Origin: Pseudomonas abietaniphila
GTDB lineage: Bacteria; Pseudomonadota; Gammaproteobacteria; Pseudomonadales; Pseudomonadaceae
Direction of reading: 5' to 3'
Length of the DNA: 64,000 nucleotides
Assembly (NCBI RefSeq): GCF_900100795.1
Contig: NZ_FNCO01000001.1
Coordinates: 496,001-560,000 of the forward strand
Shown here piece by piece: positions 17,523-26,763 of the stretch; the first letter of the stretch is position 1; each line of letters opens with the position of its first letter. The notes under the pieces were generated by a model that made no database searches, was not told the origin of the DNA, and worked only from the letters and a program-made list of their open reading frames with translations. The translations under genes and the position numbers were made by a program.

Positions 17523-18410
17523 ATGTCGATTACCCGCAGAAAACTGATTGGCGCCTCTTTGGTGGCCATCCCTTCGCTTTATTGTTTCAACTTACTGGCT
17601 GCCGATCTCGGCACTGCATCATCCTCTTCAATTGAACAGGGACTGGCTGAGCTGGAGCGTCGCCACGGCGGTCGCCTGGGTGTGGCCATCCTCGACACGG
17701 GCAGCCAACGCCTGATCGCCCATCGCGGCGATGAGCGTTTCGCGATGTGCAGCACGTTCAAGGCGCTCGCCGCTGCGTATGTGCTGGCGCGGGTCGACCG
17801 CAAGGAAGAAGACCTTTCACGTGTGATCGTGTACGGCAAGGATCAGTTGGTGCCGTACTCACCGACCACGGAAAAACACACAGGCGAGGGTGGGTTGAGC
17901 GTGGGTTCGATCTGCGAGGCAGCCGTGACGTTGAGCGACAACACGGCGGCCAACCTGCTGCTGGACAGTTTCGGCGGCCCGCCTGCGTTGACCGCGTGGT
18001 TGCGTTCGACGGGCGATCAGGTCACCCGGCTTGATCGGCGCGAACCGGATCTGAACGAAAACCGGGCGGGTGATCCCCAGGACACGACCACGCCGATTGC
18101 GATGTTGCAGAGCCTGCGTACGCTGATCCTGGGGGATGTACTGTCCGGTGCTTCGCGGGACCAACTGATCGCCTGGCTGGTGAGCAACACGACAGGCGAC
18201 AAGAAACTGCGTGCCGGGTTGCCCAAAGCCTGGAGGGTGGGGGACAAGACGGGGTCCAATGCCAAAAACGCTAGCAATGACGTAGCGATTGTCTGGCCGA
18301 CCGGACGTCCACCGTTGGTCGTGAGTGTTTATTACGACCATCCAAGGCTGGGTGACGATCAGGTTAATACAGTCATCGCTGATGTCGCGCGTCTGATTGC
18401 GCAGATGTAG
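17523..18410 (+). CDS. Class A beta-lactamase with Tat-type signal
   Basis: 295-residue serine beta-lactamase. N-terminal SITRRKLIG plus hydrophobic run looks like a twin-arginine signal, cleaved near LLAA. Catalytic elements are complete: CSTFK (Ser77, Lys80), SDN at 138-140, omega-loop REPDLNE with Glu174, and KTG at 242-244. A Cys precedes the active Ser, as in CTX-M-like and L2-like enzymes, but no Cys follows KTG, so the carbapenemase disulfide is absent. AAGGAAG precedes the ATG. No regulator is linked; spectrum cannot be predicted. Resembles chromosomal L2-like enzymes of environmental pseudomonads. Confidence 0.92.
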   Translation: MSITRRKLIGASLVAIPSLYCFNLLAADLGTASSSSIEQGLAELERRHGGRLGVAILDTGSQRLIAHRGDERFAMCSTFKALAAAYVLARVDRKEEDLSRVIVYGKDQLVPYSPTTEKHTGEGGLSVGSICEAAVTLSDNTAANLLLDSFGGPPALTAWLRSTGDQVTRLDRREPDLNENRAGDPQDTTTPIAMLQSLRTLILGDVLSGASRDQLIAWLVSNTTGDKKLRAGLPKAWRVGDKTGSNAKNASNDVAIVWPTGRPPLVVSVYYDHPRLGDDQVNTVIADVARLIAQM

Positions 18411-18422
18411 GTATTCATGATG

Positions 18423-18530
18423 ATGATCGTTCCGACGCTCCGCGTGGTAACGCAGTCATTGACGCTCCGCGTCAGCCTGGACGCAGACCGTCCTGTCCGG
18501 CATTCCCACGCAGAGCGCGGGAACGATCAT
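18423..18530. repeat. Pseudomonas intergenic palindromic repeat
   Basis: ATGATCGTTCCGACGCTCCG at the left and CAGAGCGCGGGAACGATCAT at the right form imperfect inverted arms around GC-rich inner copies (GACGCTCCGCGT occurs twice). This is a second family of dispersed intergenic repeat, different from the GTGGGAGCGAA type. It fills the gap between the beta-lactamase and the convergent SDR gene. Confidence 0.75.
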
Positions 18531-18572
18531 TAACCTGTGGGAACGAGCTGACTCACGCGGGGGCAGGCGACG

Positions 18573-19634
18573 TTACGGAATCAACCGCTGCTTGCGCAGC
18601 TCGTCGAACACGTCGAAAAACGCCTGATCACTCGCTTGAAACTCCTTGAAGCCCAATGCGCGGCTTTTCGACATGTCGGTGATCACTTCAATGGGGCGCC
18701 CCAGGTCCGCGTCGGTGTGCCAAGGCGAGATCAGACGGTTGATGTCCGCTTCTTTCAGGCCGTGCTCACGCACGATCTCGGTCCAGGCCGCTTGATCCTC
18801 GGCCATTTGAGTCTCCAGTGGCGAGACACTTGGCGGGTAGGTCGCAGGGTGCAGGCCGAAGTAGTCGGCGATCCGGGTCCACATCCACTTCCAGCGAAAC
18901 ACGTCGCCGTTGGTGACGTTGAACGCCTGGTTCGCTGCCGCAGGCGTCGTGGCTGCCCACAACTGCTGCTTGGCCAATTGGCGTGCGTCGGTCATATCGG
19001 TGAGGCTGTCCCACTGCACCCGTGAGCCCGGGAACACGAAGGGCCTGCCTGTGGCTTTGCAGATCGAGGCATACACGGCCAGTGTGGTCGCCATGTTCAT
19101 GGCATTGCCCACGGCAACGCCGGTCACGGTGTGCGGACGGTGCACGCTCCAGGTAAAACCGTCGCGCTTGGCGGCGGCAAACACTTCGTCTTCCTGGGCG
19201 TAGTAGAAGTTCTCGATGTCCAGACGCCCTTGTTCTTCACGAAACGGCGTCTGCGGCAGCGAGCCTTTGCCGTACGCCTCGAACGGGCCGAGGTAATGCT
19301 TCAAACCGGTCACCAGGGCGACGTGCTTGACGCTTTTGCCCGGGCTCAACGCATCCAGCACGTTGCGCACCATGCCCGCGTTGACCTTGATGTTCTCCGC
19401 CTCGGTGGCCTGACGCGACCACGTGGTGATGAAGACGTGGGTCGGCTTGATGCCTTCGAGCGCTTGCTTCACCGACGCCGGGTCCTGCAGGTCGGCGGCG
19501 ACGGGAATCACCCCCGCAGCTTGCGAAGGATGGCGGGAGAGGGCGGCGACCTGCCAGCCGTCCGCAAGCAACAGTTGGGTGGTTGCGCTGCCGACAATGC
19601 CGCTGGCGCCGACGACCAATGCGGTCTGAGTCAT
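18573..19634 (-). CDS. NAD(P)-dependent SDR family oxidoreductase (PRISE-like)
   Basis: 353-residue extended short-chain dehydrogenase. N-terminal Rossmann motif VVGASGIVGSATTQLL binds the nucleotide. The strings VTGLKHYLGPFE and HRPHTVTGVAVGNAMN resemble the progesterone 5-beta-reductase/iridoid synthase-like group (PRISE), in which the usual YxxxK is altered and enone reduction is the known plant activity. Bacterial members have unknown substrates. GGAG precedes the ATG. The DUF2938 gene lies upstream on the same strand, 111 bases away. Confidence 0.85.
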   Translation of the reverse strand: MTQTALVVGASGIVGSATTQLLLADGWQVAALSRHPSQAAGVIPVAADLQDPASVKQALEGIKPTHVFITTWSRQATEAENIKVNAGMVRNVLDALSPGKSVKHVALVTGLKHYLGPFEAYGKGSLPQTPFREEQGRLDIENFYYAQEDEVFAAAKRDGFTWSVHRPHTVTGVAVGNAMNMATTLAVYASICKATGRPFVFPGSRVQWDSLTDMTDARQLAKQQLWAATTPAAANQAFNVTNGDVFRWKWMWTRIADYFGLHPATYPPSVSPLETQMAEDQAAWTEIVREHGLKEADINRLISPWHTDADLGRPIEVITDMSKSRALGFKEFQASDQAFFDVFDELRKQRLIP

Positions 19635-19745
19635 GGGGTGCTCCTTGAAGATGAAGAGAATCAGCCTTGTCGGCCCTGAAGACTCAGAGCCCGCAGGCAG
19701 GGCAGAGGTTCATCTCGATAAGACGCCGTTAGGGCCAACCGTTAT

Positions 19746-20228
19746 TCAGCCCACCAACAACGCCGCCCCATACATGCCTGTCGCGAATACCACATGGCCG
19801 ATGACATTCTGCAAGCGTGCCACGGTTGGGTTGGGAGCCTTGTTGCACGCAACGCCAACGCCCATGCCGGGTTGCAGGATGAACCAGCCGGCGCCGATCG
19901 TGACCAGCCCCACGATCAGCGCTGGGAAAAATGTCGGAGCGTGCGCCCATTGCACGCCCCAGATCATCAGCAACGCGGCAGCGAAAATGATCCCGACGGC
20001 GTAATGCATGGCCCAGCCAATCTTCAGCTCATTCGGGACTGGCGGCGAGTTGCCGATGCCGTTGCGGTGCACGAACTGGCCATGGCGCATCCCGGCAAAC
20101 CAGCGTCCCACCAGATGCCATGGCGGGGTGGGCATACCGAGGGTTCTTTTGAGCAGTTGTGCCCAGAGGTCCAGCAAGGCGGTACCGCCACTGCCGATGA
20201 GAACGGCGAGGAAGATAAATTCGAACAT
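19746..20228 (-). CDS. DUF2938 family membrane protein
   Basis: 160-residue inner-membrane protein with about four hydrophobic segments (around 5-25, 75-95, 98-118, 140-158). Features I associate with the family are GTALLDLWAQ near the start and HLVGRWFAGM and GWAMHYAVG further on. Function unknown. It precedes the SDR gene on the same strand and may be cotranscribed with it. Confidence 0.78.
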   Translation of the reverse strand: MFEFIFLAVLIGSGGTALLDLWAQLLKRTLGMPTPPWHLVGRWFAGMRHGQFVHRNGIGNSPPVPNELKIGWAMHYAVGIIFAAALLMIWGVQWAHAPTFFPALIVGLVTIGAGWFILQPGMGVGVACNKAPNPTVARLQNVIGHVVFATGMYGAALLVG

Positions 20229-20692
20229 GTCTGTCCTTGGTGTCGTCGGTTATCAATGCGTTCGTAGTGGCGCCACACGTTAGCAGCTTGTCGCGATGGC
20301 GCGCATGAAACAGGCGAAAAAACCGTTGTGAGCCACCTTCGACAGCAGAATTCTTCATTCGCGTTTTTTCGCCTACGAGCCTGTCGATGACCATGATCCC
20401 TGCGCCAGATCCGTCACTGACCAATCATCGCCGTGGATGGGCGGGCTTGCTGTGCGCCTGGGTCCGTCTCGGCGCCGTAGACTGTCCATCCACCAGGCCT
20501 GCGCTTCACGCCAATCGCCAAGACCGGATAGTCCATTCAAGGAAGGCCGCGTTGGAGGGATGATTGCGGGACCGCTTTACGTCGGGCTTCTCCGCCCAGA
20601 TGGCCACGAACCCCTCATAAGCATTACGTGGCGGACACCGCGCAATGGGTTTGAGGTGAATTGTGAAAAATATGTGAATAAATGTTAGTGAT

Positions 20693-20711
20693 ACATATAG
20701 TAATCATTCTC
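20693..20711. promoter_or_regulatory. Candidate Fur box
   Basis: ACATATAGTAATCATTCTC matches the 19-base Fur consensus at 12 positions, including TAATCATT and the final TC. It lies about 50 bases before the TonB receptor start in AT-rich DNA, as expected for an iron-repressed promoter. The rest of the 533-base gap 20229-20761 shows no gene I can support. Confidence 0.6.
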
Positions 20712-20761
20712 ACTCTGATTCAGAATCCGGTTTCTTTTTTACGCTATCAGGAACCGAGACC

Positions 20762-22870
20762 TTGAATCGTTGTGTTTCCGCCACTTTGCTTCTTGCCAGT
20801 GCCGTCAGCAGTGTTTCCCTCGCGCAGGCCGCCGATGAAATGACCCTGCCCGCCACGCAAATTCAGGACGTTGCCGCTCAGGATGATGCGCAAAGCGTGG
20901 GGTACGTCGGGAGGCCGTCTTCCAGCACCACGAAGCTGGGGCTGACCAACAAGGAAACGCCACAGGCGATCACCACGATCACCCGTGACCAGATCAACGA
21001 TTACAAGATGAACAGCGTCAAGGACGCCCTCCGTTCCGCACCGTCGGTGACCGTGGAGCAGAGTGAAACCGACCGTACGGAATTCACCTCCCGCGGGTTT
21101 GAAATCAACAGCTTCGAATTCGACGGTATGAACATGCCGTTTACCCAGACCATCCTGAACGGTGATCTGGACATGGCCGAATACGAGCAGATCGACGTGT
21201 TGCACGGTGCCAACGGGTTGATGAGCGGGGCGGGGAACCCGTCGGCCACCGTCAACTTTGTGCGCAAGCGACCGACGAAGGAATTCCAGGCACAGATCGA
21301 CACCAGCGTGGGTTCCTGGGACACCCGTCGTGTTGACGTGGATGTTTCGGGCCCGCTGACGGACACCGGAAACGTACGCGGCCGCTTCATCTACGCCCAT
21401 GAAAAAGGCAATTCGTGGATGGACCGCTACAGCCACGAGAAGAACGTCGCGGCGGGCTTGCTGGCATTCGACCTGTCCGACGCCGACACCCTGACGGTCG
21501 GATTCTCTCAGCACAACAGCGACTCGAACGGCAGCACCTGGGGCAACTTGCCGTTGGTCGACAGCAGCAACAACCCTATTCATTACTCAAGTCGCAGCTC
21601 AAACGTCGGTCAGCCTTGGTCCTACTGGGACATCCATACGCAGCGCGTCTTTGCCGAACTGACCCATGACTTTGGCAACGGCTGGAACGCCACGCTCACC
21701 GGCACCGCCATCACCGAATACCAGAACAGCAGCATGTTGTATGTCGCCAGCGTCACCGACGACGATGCACTGGCTTTCGCCGCTCAAACCTCAGGCAGAT
21801 CGCACCAGTTGATCGGCGAAGCGAAAGTCTCTGGCCCCTTCAGCCTGTTCGGGCGCGACCATGAGCTGACCTTCGGCGCCAGCTATGGCCGCACGCACCA
21901 GAAGGCGCGCGAGTACGATGCGGCGCAAGCGGGGTATTACAACACCTCGTTCGCCAGCATTCTGGCCGGCACCGAGGCGCCACCTCAATTCCTCTACACC
22001 AGCGACATCAACACCCAGAACATCATTGACCGGCAGAAGAGCCTGTTCGCCGGCGCCCGCTTCAGTCTGGCGGATGACCTGCACTGGATTGCCGGGGCGC
22101 GCATGCTCAGCACTGATGGTACGGGCGAGAGTTATGGCGTCGATCACGCGCAGCGCGAGCACGGCAAGGTCACGCCGTACACCGGGCTGGTGTATGACCT
22201 GAACAAGGAGTGGAGCCTTTACACCAGCTGGACGCAAATCTATAACCCGCAATACGGCTACGCCGGTATTGATGGAAAACCGGTGGACCCGCTCGAAGGC
22301 AAGAGCCTGGAGGCGGGTGTCAAAGGCAGCCTGCTGGATGAGCGCCTGAACCTGACGGCGGCGGTATTCAAGACCGAGCAGAGCAACGTGGTCGCGCTGG
22401 ATCAAGCGGTGCAGGTCGGCTCTCAGTACCGCTACCCAACCGGGGACTACAAGAGCCGCGGTATCGAGCTCGAAGCGTCGGGCGAAGCCCTGCCAGGCCT
22501 GGACCTGCTGGCAGGCTACACCTACGTGCATATCGAAAATGAAGACGGTGACAAGTCGCGCCGGTACGTTCCGACGCACAGCTTCCGTGGCATGGCGACC
22601 TATCGCCTGCCGGGCTTGCCGCAGGCCCGCATCGGCACCCGCGTCAGCTGGCAGAGCGGCATTCAGAACGACAACATCAGCGTCATCCGCCAGAACGCCT
22701 ACGCGCTGGTCGACCTGATGACCAGCTACGACATCGACAGCAACTGGAGCACGGCGCTGAACTTCAACAACGTCACCGATCGCAAGTACCTGACGTCGTT
22801 GTACAGCGGCACCGCCAGCAACTACGGCGCGCCTCGCAACGTCACGGCTTCGCTGACCTGGAAGTACTGA
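20762..22870 (+). CDS. TonB-dependent siderophore receptor
   Basis: 702-residue outer-membrane receptor. Signal peptide ends near SLAQA (about residue 22). The plug domain (about 40-165) follows directly, with no STN signalling domain, so it should not act through an ECF sigma/anti-sigma pair. Siderophore-receptor strings include NKETPQAITTITRDQ, SRGFEINSFEFDGMNMPF and the barrel end SLTWKY with a terminal aromatic residue. The start is TTG at 20762, preceded by AGGA; no better ATG fits the signal peptide. No siderophore synthesis genes are adjacent, so it may take up a foreign siderophore. Fur-like site at 20693. Confidence 0.9.
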   Translation: MNRCVSATLLLASAVSSVSLAQAADEMTLPATQIQDVAAQDDAQSVGYVGRPSSSTTKLGLTNKETPQAITTITRDQINDYKMNSVKDALRSAPSVTVEQSETDRTEFTSRGFEINSFEFDGMNMPFTQTILNGDLDMAEYEQIDVLHGANGLMSGAGNPSATVNFVRKRPTKEFQAQIDTSVGSWDTRRVDVDVSGPLTDTGNVRGRFIYAHEKGNSWMDRYSHEKNVAAGLLAFDLSDADTLTVGFSQHNSDSNGSTWGNLPLVDSSNNPIHYSSRSSNVGQPWSYWDIHTQRVFAELTHDFGNGWNATLTGTAITEYQNSSMLYVASVTDDDALAFAAQTSGRSHQLIGEAKVSGPFSLFGRDHELTFGASYGRTHQKAREYDAAQAGYYNTSFASILAGTEAPPQFLYTSDINTQNIIDRQKSLFAGARFSLADDLHWIAGARMLSTDGTGESYGVDHAQREHGKVTPYTGLVYDLNKEWSLYTSWTQIYNPQYGYAGIDGKPVDPLEGKSLEAGVKGSLLDERLNLTAAVFKTEQSNVVALDQAVQVGSQYRYPTGDYKSRGIELEASGEALPGLDLLAGYTYVHIENEDGDKSRRYVPTHSFRGMATYRLPGLPQARIGTRVSWQSGIQNDNISVIRQNAYALVDLMTSYDIDSNWSTALNFNNVTDRKYLTSLYSGTASNYGAPRNVTASLTWKY

Positions 22871-22884
22871 TACGTTTCAAGATC

Positions 22885-22912
22885 GCGTGAGCCTCTGCGA
22901 AGGGGCTCACGC
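22885..22912. terminator. Hairpin after the TonB receptor
   Basis: Stem GCGTGAGCC / GGCTCACGC (22885-22893 with 22904-22912), 15 bases past the receptor stop. No T-run follows, so factor-independent termination is uncertain. Confidence 0.45.
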
Positions 22913-22942
22913 TGATGCGCTGGCTCGCCGAATGCATCTGCG

Positions 22943-23452
22943 CTACTCGCTCTGTTCGGGCACTGGCGCAGCGTCTGACGGGTTTTCGTAGGAAATGTGG
23001 TTGATGTACCACATTGCTTCTCCGGTGGGCGTCTGCACCATCACCTCATCGCCTTGCTCTTTTTTGAGCAGCGCCCGGGCCATGGGTGAATCGATGGAGA
23101 TGTAGTCCATGCGTCCATAGATTTCGTCGTAGCCAACGATGCGAAAGCGTTTGGTGTCGCCGTCATCGTTCTCGATTTCGACCCACGCACCGAAGAACAC
23201 CCGGCCTTCCTGTTCTGGGGAATAATCCACCACGCGCATGTCTTCCAGGCGCTTGCGCAGGTAGCGCACGCGGCGGTCGATTTCACGCAGCAGCTTCTTG
23301 TTGTACTGATAGTCGGCGTTCTCGCTGCGGTCACCCAGGGACGCCGCCCAGGCGACTTTCTGGGTGATTTCCGGGCGGTAGACGCGCCACAGGTGATCGA
23401 GTTCTTGCTTGAGGGCGGTGTGGCCTTCGCGGGTACTGATATTGGTGCTCAA
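22943..23452 (-). CDS. greB: Transcription elongation factor GreB
   Basis: 169-residue factor that enters the RNA polymerase secondary channel and stimulates cleavage of backtracked RNA. N-terminal coiled coil (to about 75) with AASLGDRSENADYQY, holding the acidic tip residues, then a C-terminal FKBP-like domain with FGAWVEIENDDGD and DYISIDSPMARALL. The start is taken as TTG at 23452, giving the family N-terminus STNISTREGH; the in-frame ATG at 23491 adds 13 residues not expected. A weak GAGA precedes the TTG. Confidence 0.93.
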   Translation of the reverse strand: MSTNISTREGHTALKQELDHLWRVYRPEITQKVAWAASLGDRSENADYQYNKKLLREIDRRVRYLRKRLEDMRVVDYSPEQEGRVFFGAWVEIENDDGDTKRFRIVGYDEIYGRMDYISIDSPMARALLKKEQGDEVMVQTPTGEAMWYINHISYENPSDAAPVPEQSE

Positions 23453-23556
23453 AGCATTTCTCGATGGTCGCTGTTCGAGGGTCGGCCTCAAGGATGAGCG
23501 GCCGGGGGCGATGCCGACATCTTTGCTGTCGGCATCGCCCCGGTCAACCCTTGCGG

Positions 23557-26073
23557 TCAGCCTTCGCGCAGGACGGTCAGCGGACTGGCGTTAAGCGCCC
23601 GGCGTGTGCCGAACACGCCTGCGCCGCCCACCAGCGCCGCGCCGATCAATGGCAGGACCAGCAGCCAGACGTGCGGGTGCCATTCCAGATTGAAGGCGTA
23701 GCGGTAGAGCGCGAAGCTGACCAGTTCGCAGCCCAGTGCTGCCAGCACGCCACTGACCGCGCCCAGCAGGCCGAACTCGATGCGCCGTGCCTTGATCAGC
23801 AGCGCCCGGTTAGCGCCCAGAGCCCTGAGCAGCGCACCTTGGCGAATGCGCTCGTCAAGGGTGGCCTGCAAGCCGGAGAACAGTACCGCCAGGCCTGCGG
23901 CGAGGACGAACAACAGCACGTACTGAACCGCCAGCGTGACCTGATCGAGGATGCTGCGCAGTTGTTCCAGCAACGCTTCCACTTGCAGGATGGTCACTGC
24001 GGGGAAGGCGCGCGACAGCTCGACGATCTGCTGGTCGTTGCCAGGTGCGAGGTAGAAGCTGGTCAGGTAGGTGGTCGGAACGTCCTTGAGCGTGCCGGGC
24101 TGGAAGATCATGAAGAAGTTGGGTTGGAAGGTGTCCCAGTTGATGTCGCGCAGGCTGGTGACTTTGACCTCATGATTCGCGCCGCCAATCACGAAACTCA
24201 ACGTATCGCCCAGTTTCATGTTCAGGCTCTTGGCCAGCTTGGTTTCAACCGATACACCGGGGATCTCATCGGCGGTGGGCGGTTGGTCGCTGGTCCACCA
24301 CTGGCCTTCCGTGATGCTGTTGCCTTCGGGCAGGTGGGCCGACCAGGTCAGGTTGAGATCACGCTGGGTGGCGTTTTCGCCGCGTGAGTCCTTGGTCACG
24401 AACTTGCTGACCGGCTCGCCATTGATGCTCATCAGGCGCCCCGGAATCATGGGGTACAGCGGCGCGCTGTGGGTCGACAGTTGACCCATGCGCTCGGCGA
24501 AGCGGTCACGCTCGGCGGGCAGGATGTTCAGGGCGAAATAGTTGGGGGCATCTTTGGGTAACTGGTTCTGCCAGGTGTCCAGCAGTTCGCCGCGAAGCAG
24601 GGCGATCAATCCCATCGACAGCAGGATCAGCCCAAACGCCAAGGACTGCCCGGCTGCCGCCATGGGATGCCGAAGCAGTTGCCCCAAGCCCAGGCGCCAA
24701 GGCAACGAAGCCCCGGCCAGCAAACGCCGCAGGCTTTGCAAGGCGATCAGCAGAACGCCGCCCAGCACCACGGCGGCGATGAGGCCACCGCCGAGCAGGG
24801 CGAAGGTCAGTACCAGATCCAGGCTCAAACGCCACATGATCAGGCCCAGCGCCAGCAATGCCGCGCCATACACCAGCCAGGTGCTGGCGGGAATCGGCAG
24901 CATGTCGCGGCGCAGCACGCGCAACGGTGGAACGCGGCCCAGCGCCGCCAGCGGCGGCAGGGCAAAACCGGCCAGTGCGACCAGACCGGTGCCGATGCCG
25001 GCGAGCGCAGGCAACCAGCCTCCCGGTGGCACGGCGGCCGGCAGCAGATTTTCCAGCAGATAGAACAGGCCCATCTGGGCGAACCAGCCGAGCAGGGCGC
25101 CTGCAACGCTGGCCACGATGCCGAGCATCGCCAGTTGCAGACTGAAAAGCACCAGGGCTTCGTTGCGTGACAAGCCCAGACAGCGTAGCAAGGCGCTGGC
25201 ATCGAACCGTCGCACGGCAAAACGGGCGGCAGACAGCGCGACCGCAACACCTGCCAACAGCACAGCCACGAGGCTGGCCATGTTCAGGTAGCGCTCGGCT
25301 TTGCCCAGTGCACCGCCGATCTGTTGGTTGCCATCGCGGGCGTCGTCGATCTTCTGATTCGCGGCCAGAGCAGGTTCGATAGCTTTGCGATACGCCGCCA
25401 GGTTTTCCGGCGTGCCCCGCCACAGGTCGCGAAAACTGACGCGGCTTCCAGGCTGTACGACCTTGGTGGCTTCAAGGTCAGCCATGTTGATCATCACGCG
25501 TGGCGTCAGGCTATAGAAATTGCCTGCTCGGTCGGGCTCGTAGGTCAGGACGCGCGTCAGCTTGAGTGTGGTGGAGCCGACATCGATGCTGTCACCCACC
25601 TTGAGATTGAGCGCCGCCAGCACGCGCGCTTCCGCCCAGGCCTCGCCTGCCTTCGGCTCGCCACCGGTGACCTCCGGCTGATACGGCGCATCGGCGCTTT
25701 TCAGCTCGCCCCGCAACGGATAAGCGGCATCCACCGCCTTCACGCTCGCCAGCTGAATACCGTTGTCGGTTGCCACCACGCTGGAAAAGATCACGATCTG
25801 CGAATGGTCGAGCTTAAGCGCAGTTCCCGCTTCGATCTGCTCGGGGCTGGCCGGGGTCGAGCCGCTGAGGATCAGGTCGGCGCCGAGGAATTCAGTGGCG
25901 CGCAGCAGCATCGCGCTGTTCAGGCGCGAGCCAAAATAACCGATGGCGGTACTGGCCGCCACGGCGACCACGAGGGCAAAAAACAGCACCCGCAGCTCTC
26001 CCGCGCGGGCATCGCGCAGCAACTGGCGGGCGGCGAGGCTGAGCAGACGGGCAAAAGGCAGACGTGCCATCAA
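23557..26073 (-). CDS. ybbP: ABC transporter permease YbbP (FtsX-like)
   Basis: 838-residue inner-membrane permease with an N-terminal helix, a large periplasmic domain, a central block of helices (about 265-510), a second periplasmic domain, and a final FtsX helix bundle (about 710-835). This two-FtsX layout is the YbbP type, a mechanotransmission-class ABC exporter thought to move or extract lipophilic molecules. Its start overlaps the ybbA stop by 4 bases. The esterase TesA is encoded divergently on the other side of ybbA, the same association as in E. coli. Confidence 0.9.
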   Translation of the reverse strand: MMARLPFARLLSLAARQLLRDARAGELRVLFFALVVAVAASTAIGYFGSRLNSAMLLRATEFLGADLILSGSTPASPEQIEAGTALKLDHSQIVIFSSVVATDNGIQLASVKAVDAAYPLRGELKSADAPYQPEVTGGEPKAGEAWAEARVLAALNLKVGDSIDVGSTTLKLTRVLTYEPDRAGNFYSLTPRVMINMADLEATKVVQPGSRVSFRDLWRGTPENLAAYRKAIEPALAANQKIDDARDGNQQIGGALGKAERYLNMASLVAVLLAGVAVALSAARFAVRRFDASALLRCLGLSRNEALVLFSLQLAMLGIVASVAGALLGWFAQMGLFYLLENLLPAAVPPGGWLPALAGIGTGLVALAGFALPPLAALGRVPPLRVLRRDMLPIPASTWLVYGAALLALGLIMWRLSLDLVLTFALLGGGLIAAVVLGGVLLIALQSLRRLLAGASLPWRLGLGQLLRHPMAAAGQSLAFGLILLSMGLIALLRGELLDTWQNQLPKDAPNYFALNILPAERDRFAERMGQLSTHSAPLYPMIPGRLMSINGEPVSKFVTKDSRGENATQRDLNLTWSAHLPEGNSITEGQWWTSDQPPTADEIPGVSVETKLAKSLNMKLGDTLSFVIGGANHEVKVTSLRDINWDTFQPNFFMIFQPGTLKDVPTTYLTSFYLAPGNDQQIVELSRAFPAVTILQVEALLEQLRSILDQVTLAVQYVLLFVLAAGLAVLFSGLQATLDERIRQGALLRALGANRALLIKARRIEFGLLGAVSGVLAALGCELVSFALYRYAFNLEWHPHVWLLVLPLIGAALVGGAGVFGTRRALNASPLTVLREG

Positions 26074-26753
26074 GGCTCCATAGGGGTGACGAGACGGCCA
26101 CCTTCAAGTCGGATCAGGCGCCGGCATCGATGGGCCAGACGTTCATCATGGGTTACGAGCACCAGCGTGGTGTTGCGCTCCTGGTTCAGTTCGAACAGCA
26201 GGTCGCTGATCCGCTCGCCGGTGTGGCTGTCAAGGTTGCCGGTGGGCTCGTCGGCGAACAGCACGTCAGGGTCAGCGGCAAAGGCGCGGGCGATGGCGAC
26301 CCGTTGCTGCTCGCCGCCGGACAACTGTCGAGGCGTGTGGGTCAGTCGTTGGCCCAGGCCGACCCGTTCCAGCAGATGCCGTGCCTGTTCGCGGGCGTCC
26401 TTGCGACCCTCGAGCTCCATGGGCAACATGACGTTTTCCAGCGCATTGAGGCTGTCGAGCAGCTGGAATGACTGAAACACGAAGCCCACGTGTTCGGCGC
26501 GAACTCTGGCCCGCTGATCTTCATCCAGTTCACTGAGATTGCGCCCCGACAGCGTCACGGCACCCGCGCTGGGCAAGTCCAGGCCGGCCAGCAGGCCCAG
26601 CAGGGTCGATTTGCCCGAACCCGAAGCGCCGACGATGGCCAGCGTGTCGCCCTTGTTTAGTTCCAGGGAGAGTTCGTGCAGGATGGTCAAGTCACCTTCG
26701 GTGCTTGGGACCACTTTGCTGAGGTTCCGAGCACTGAGAATACTTTCGCTCAT
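26070..26753 (-). CDS. ybbA: ABC transporter ATP-binding protein YbbA
   Basis: 227-residue ATPase of the LolD/MacB group. Walker A GASGSGKST (about 41-49), Q-loop region FVFQSFQLLDSLNALENV, signature LSGGEQQRVAIARAF, Walker B VLFADEPTGNLD and switch His in LVLVTHDERLA are all present. It should energise YbbP. Ten bases separate its start from the divergent tesA start, so the two promoters must overlap the coding ends. Confidence 0.93.
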   Translation of the reverse strand: MSESILSARNLSKVVPSTEGDLTILHELSLELNKGDTLAIVGASGSGKSTLLGLLAGLDLPSAGAVTLSGRNLSELDEDQRARVRAEHVGFVFQSFQLLDSLNALENVMLPMELEGRKDAREQARHLLERVGLGQRLTHTPRQLSGGEQQRVAIARAFAADPDVLFADEPTGNLDSHTGERISDLLFELNQERNTTLVLVTHDERLAHRCRRLIRLEGGRLVTPMEP

Positions 26754-26763
26754 GGAGAATCCG

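Noticed and set aside
17523..18410. Class A carbapenemase
   Set aside because: A Cys precedes the active Ser, but the partner Cys after KTG is missing, so the hallmark disulfide cannot form.
20437..20688. 83-codon frame before the TonB receptor
   Set aside because: No ribosome site, unlikely composition, and it runs into the AT-rich promoter segment.
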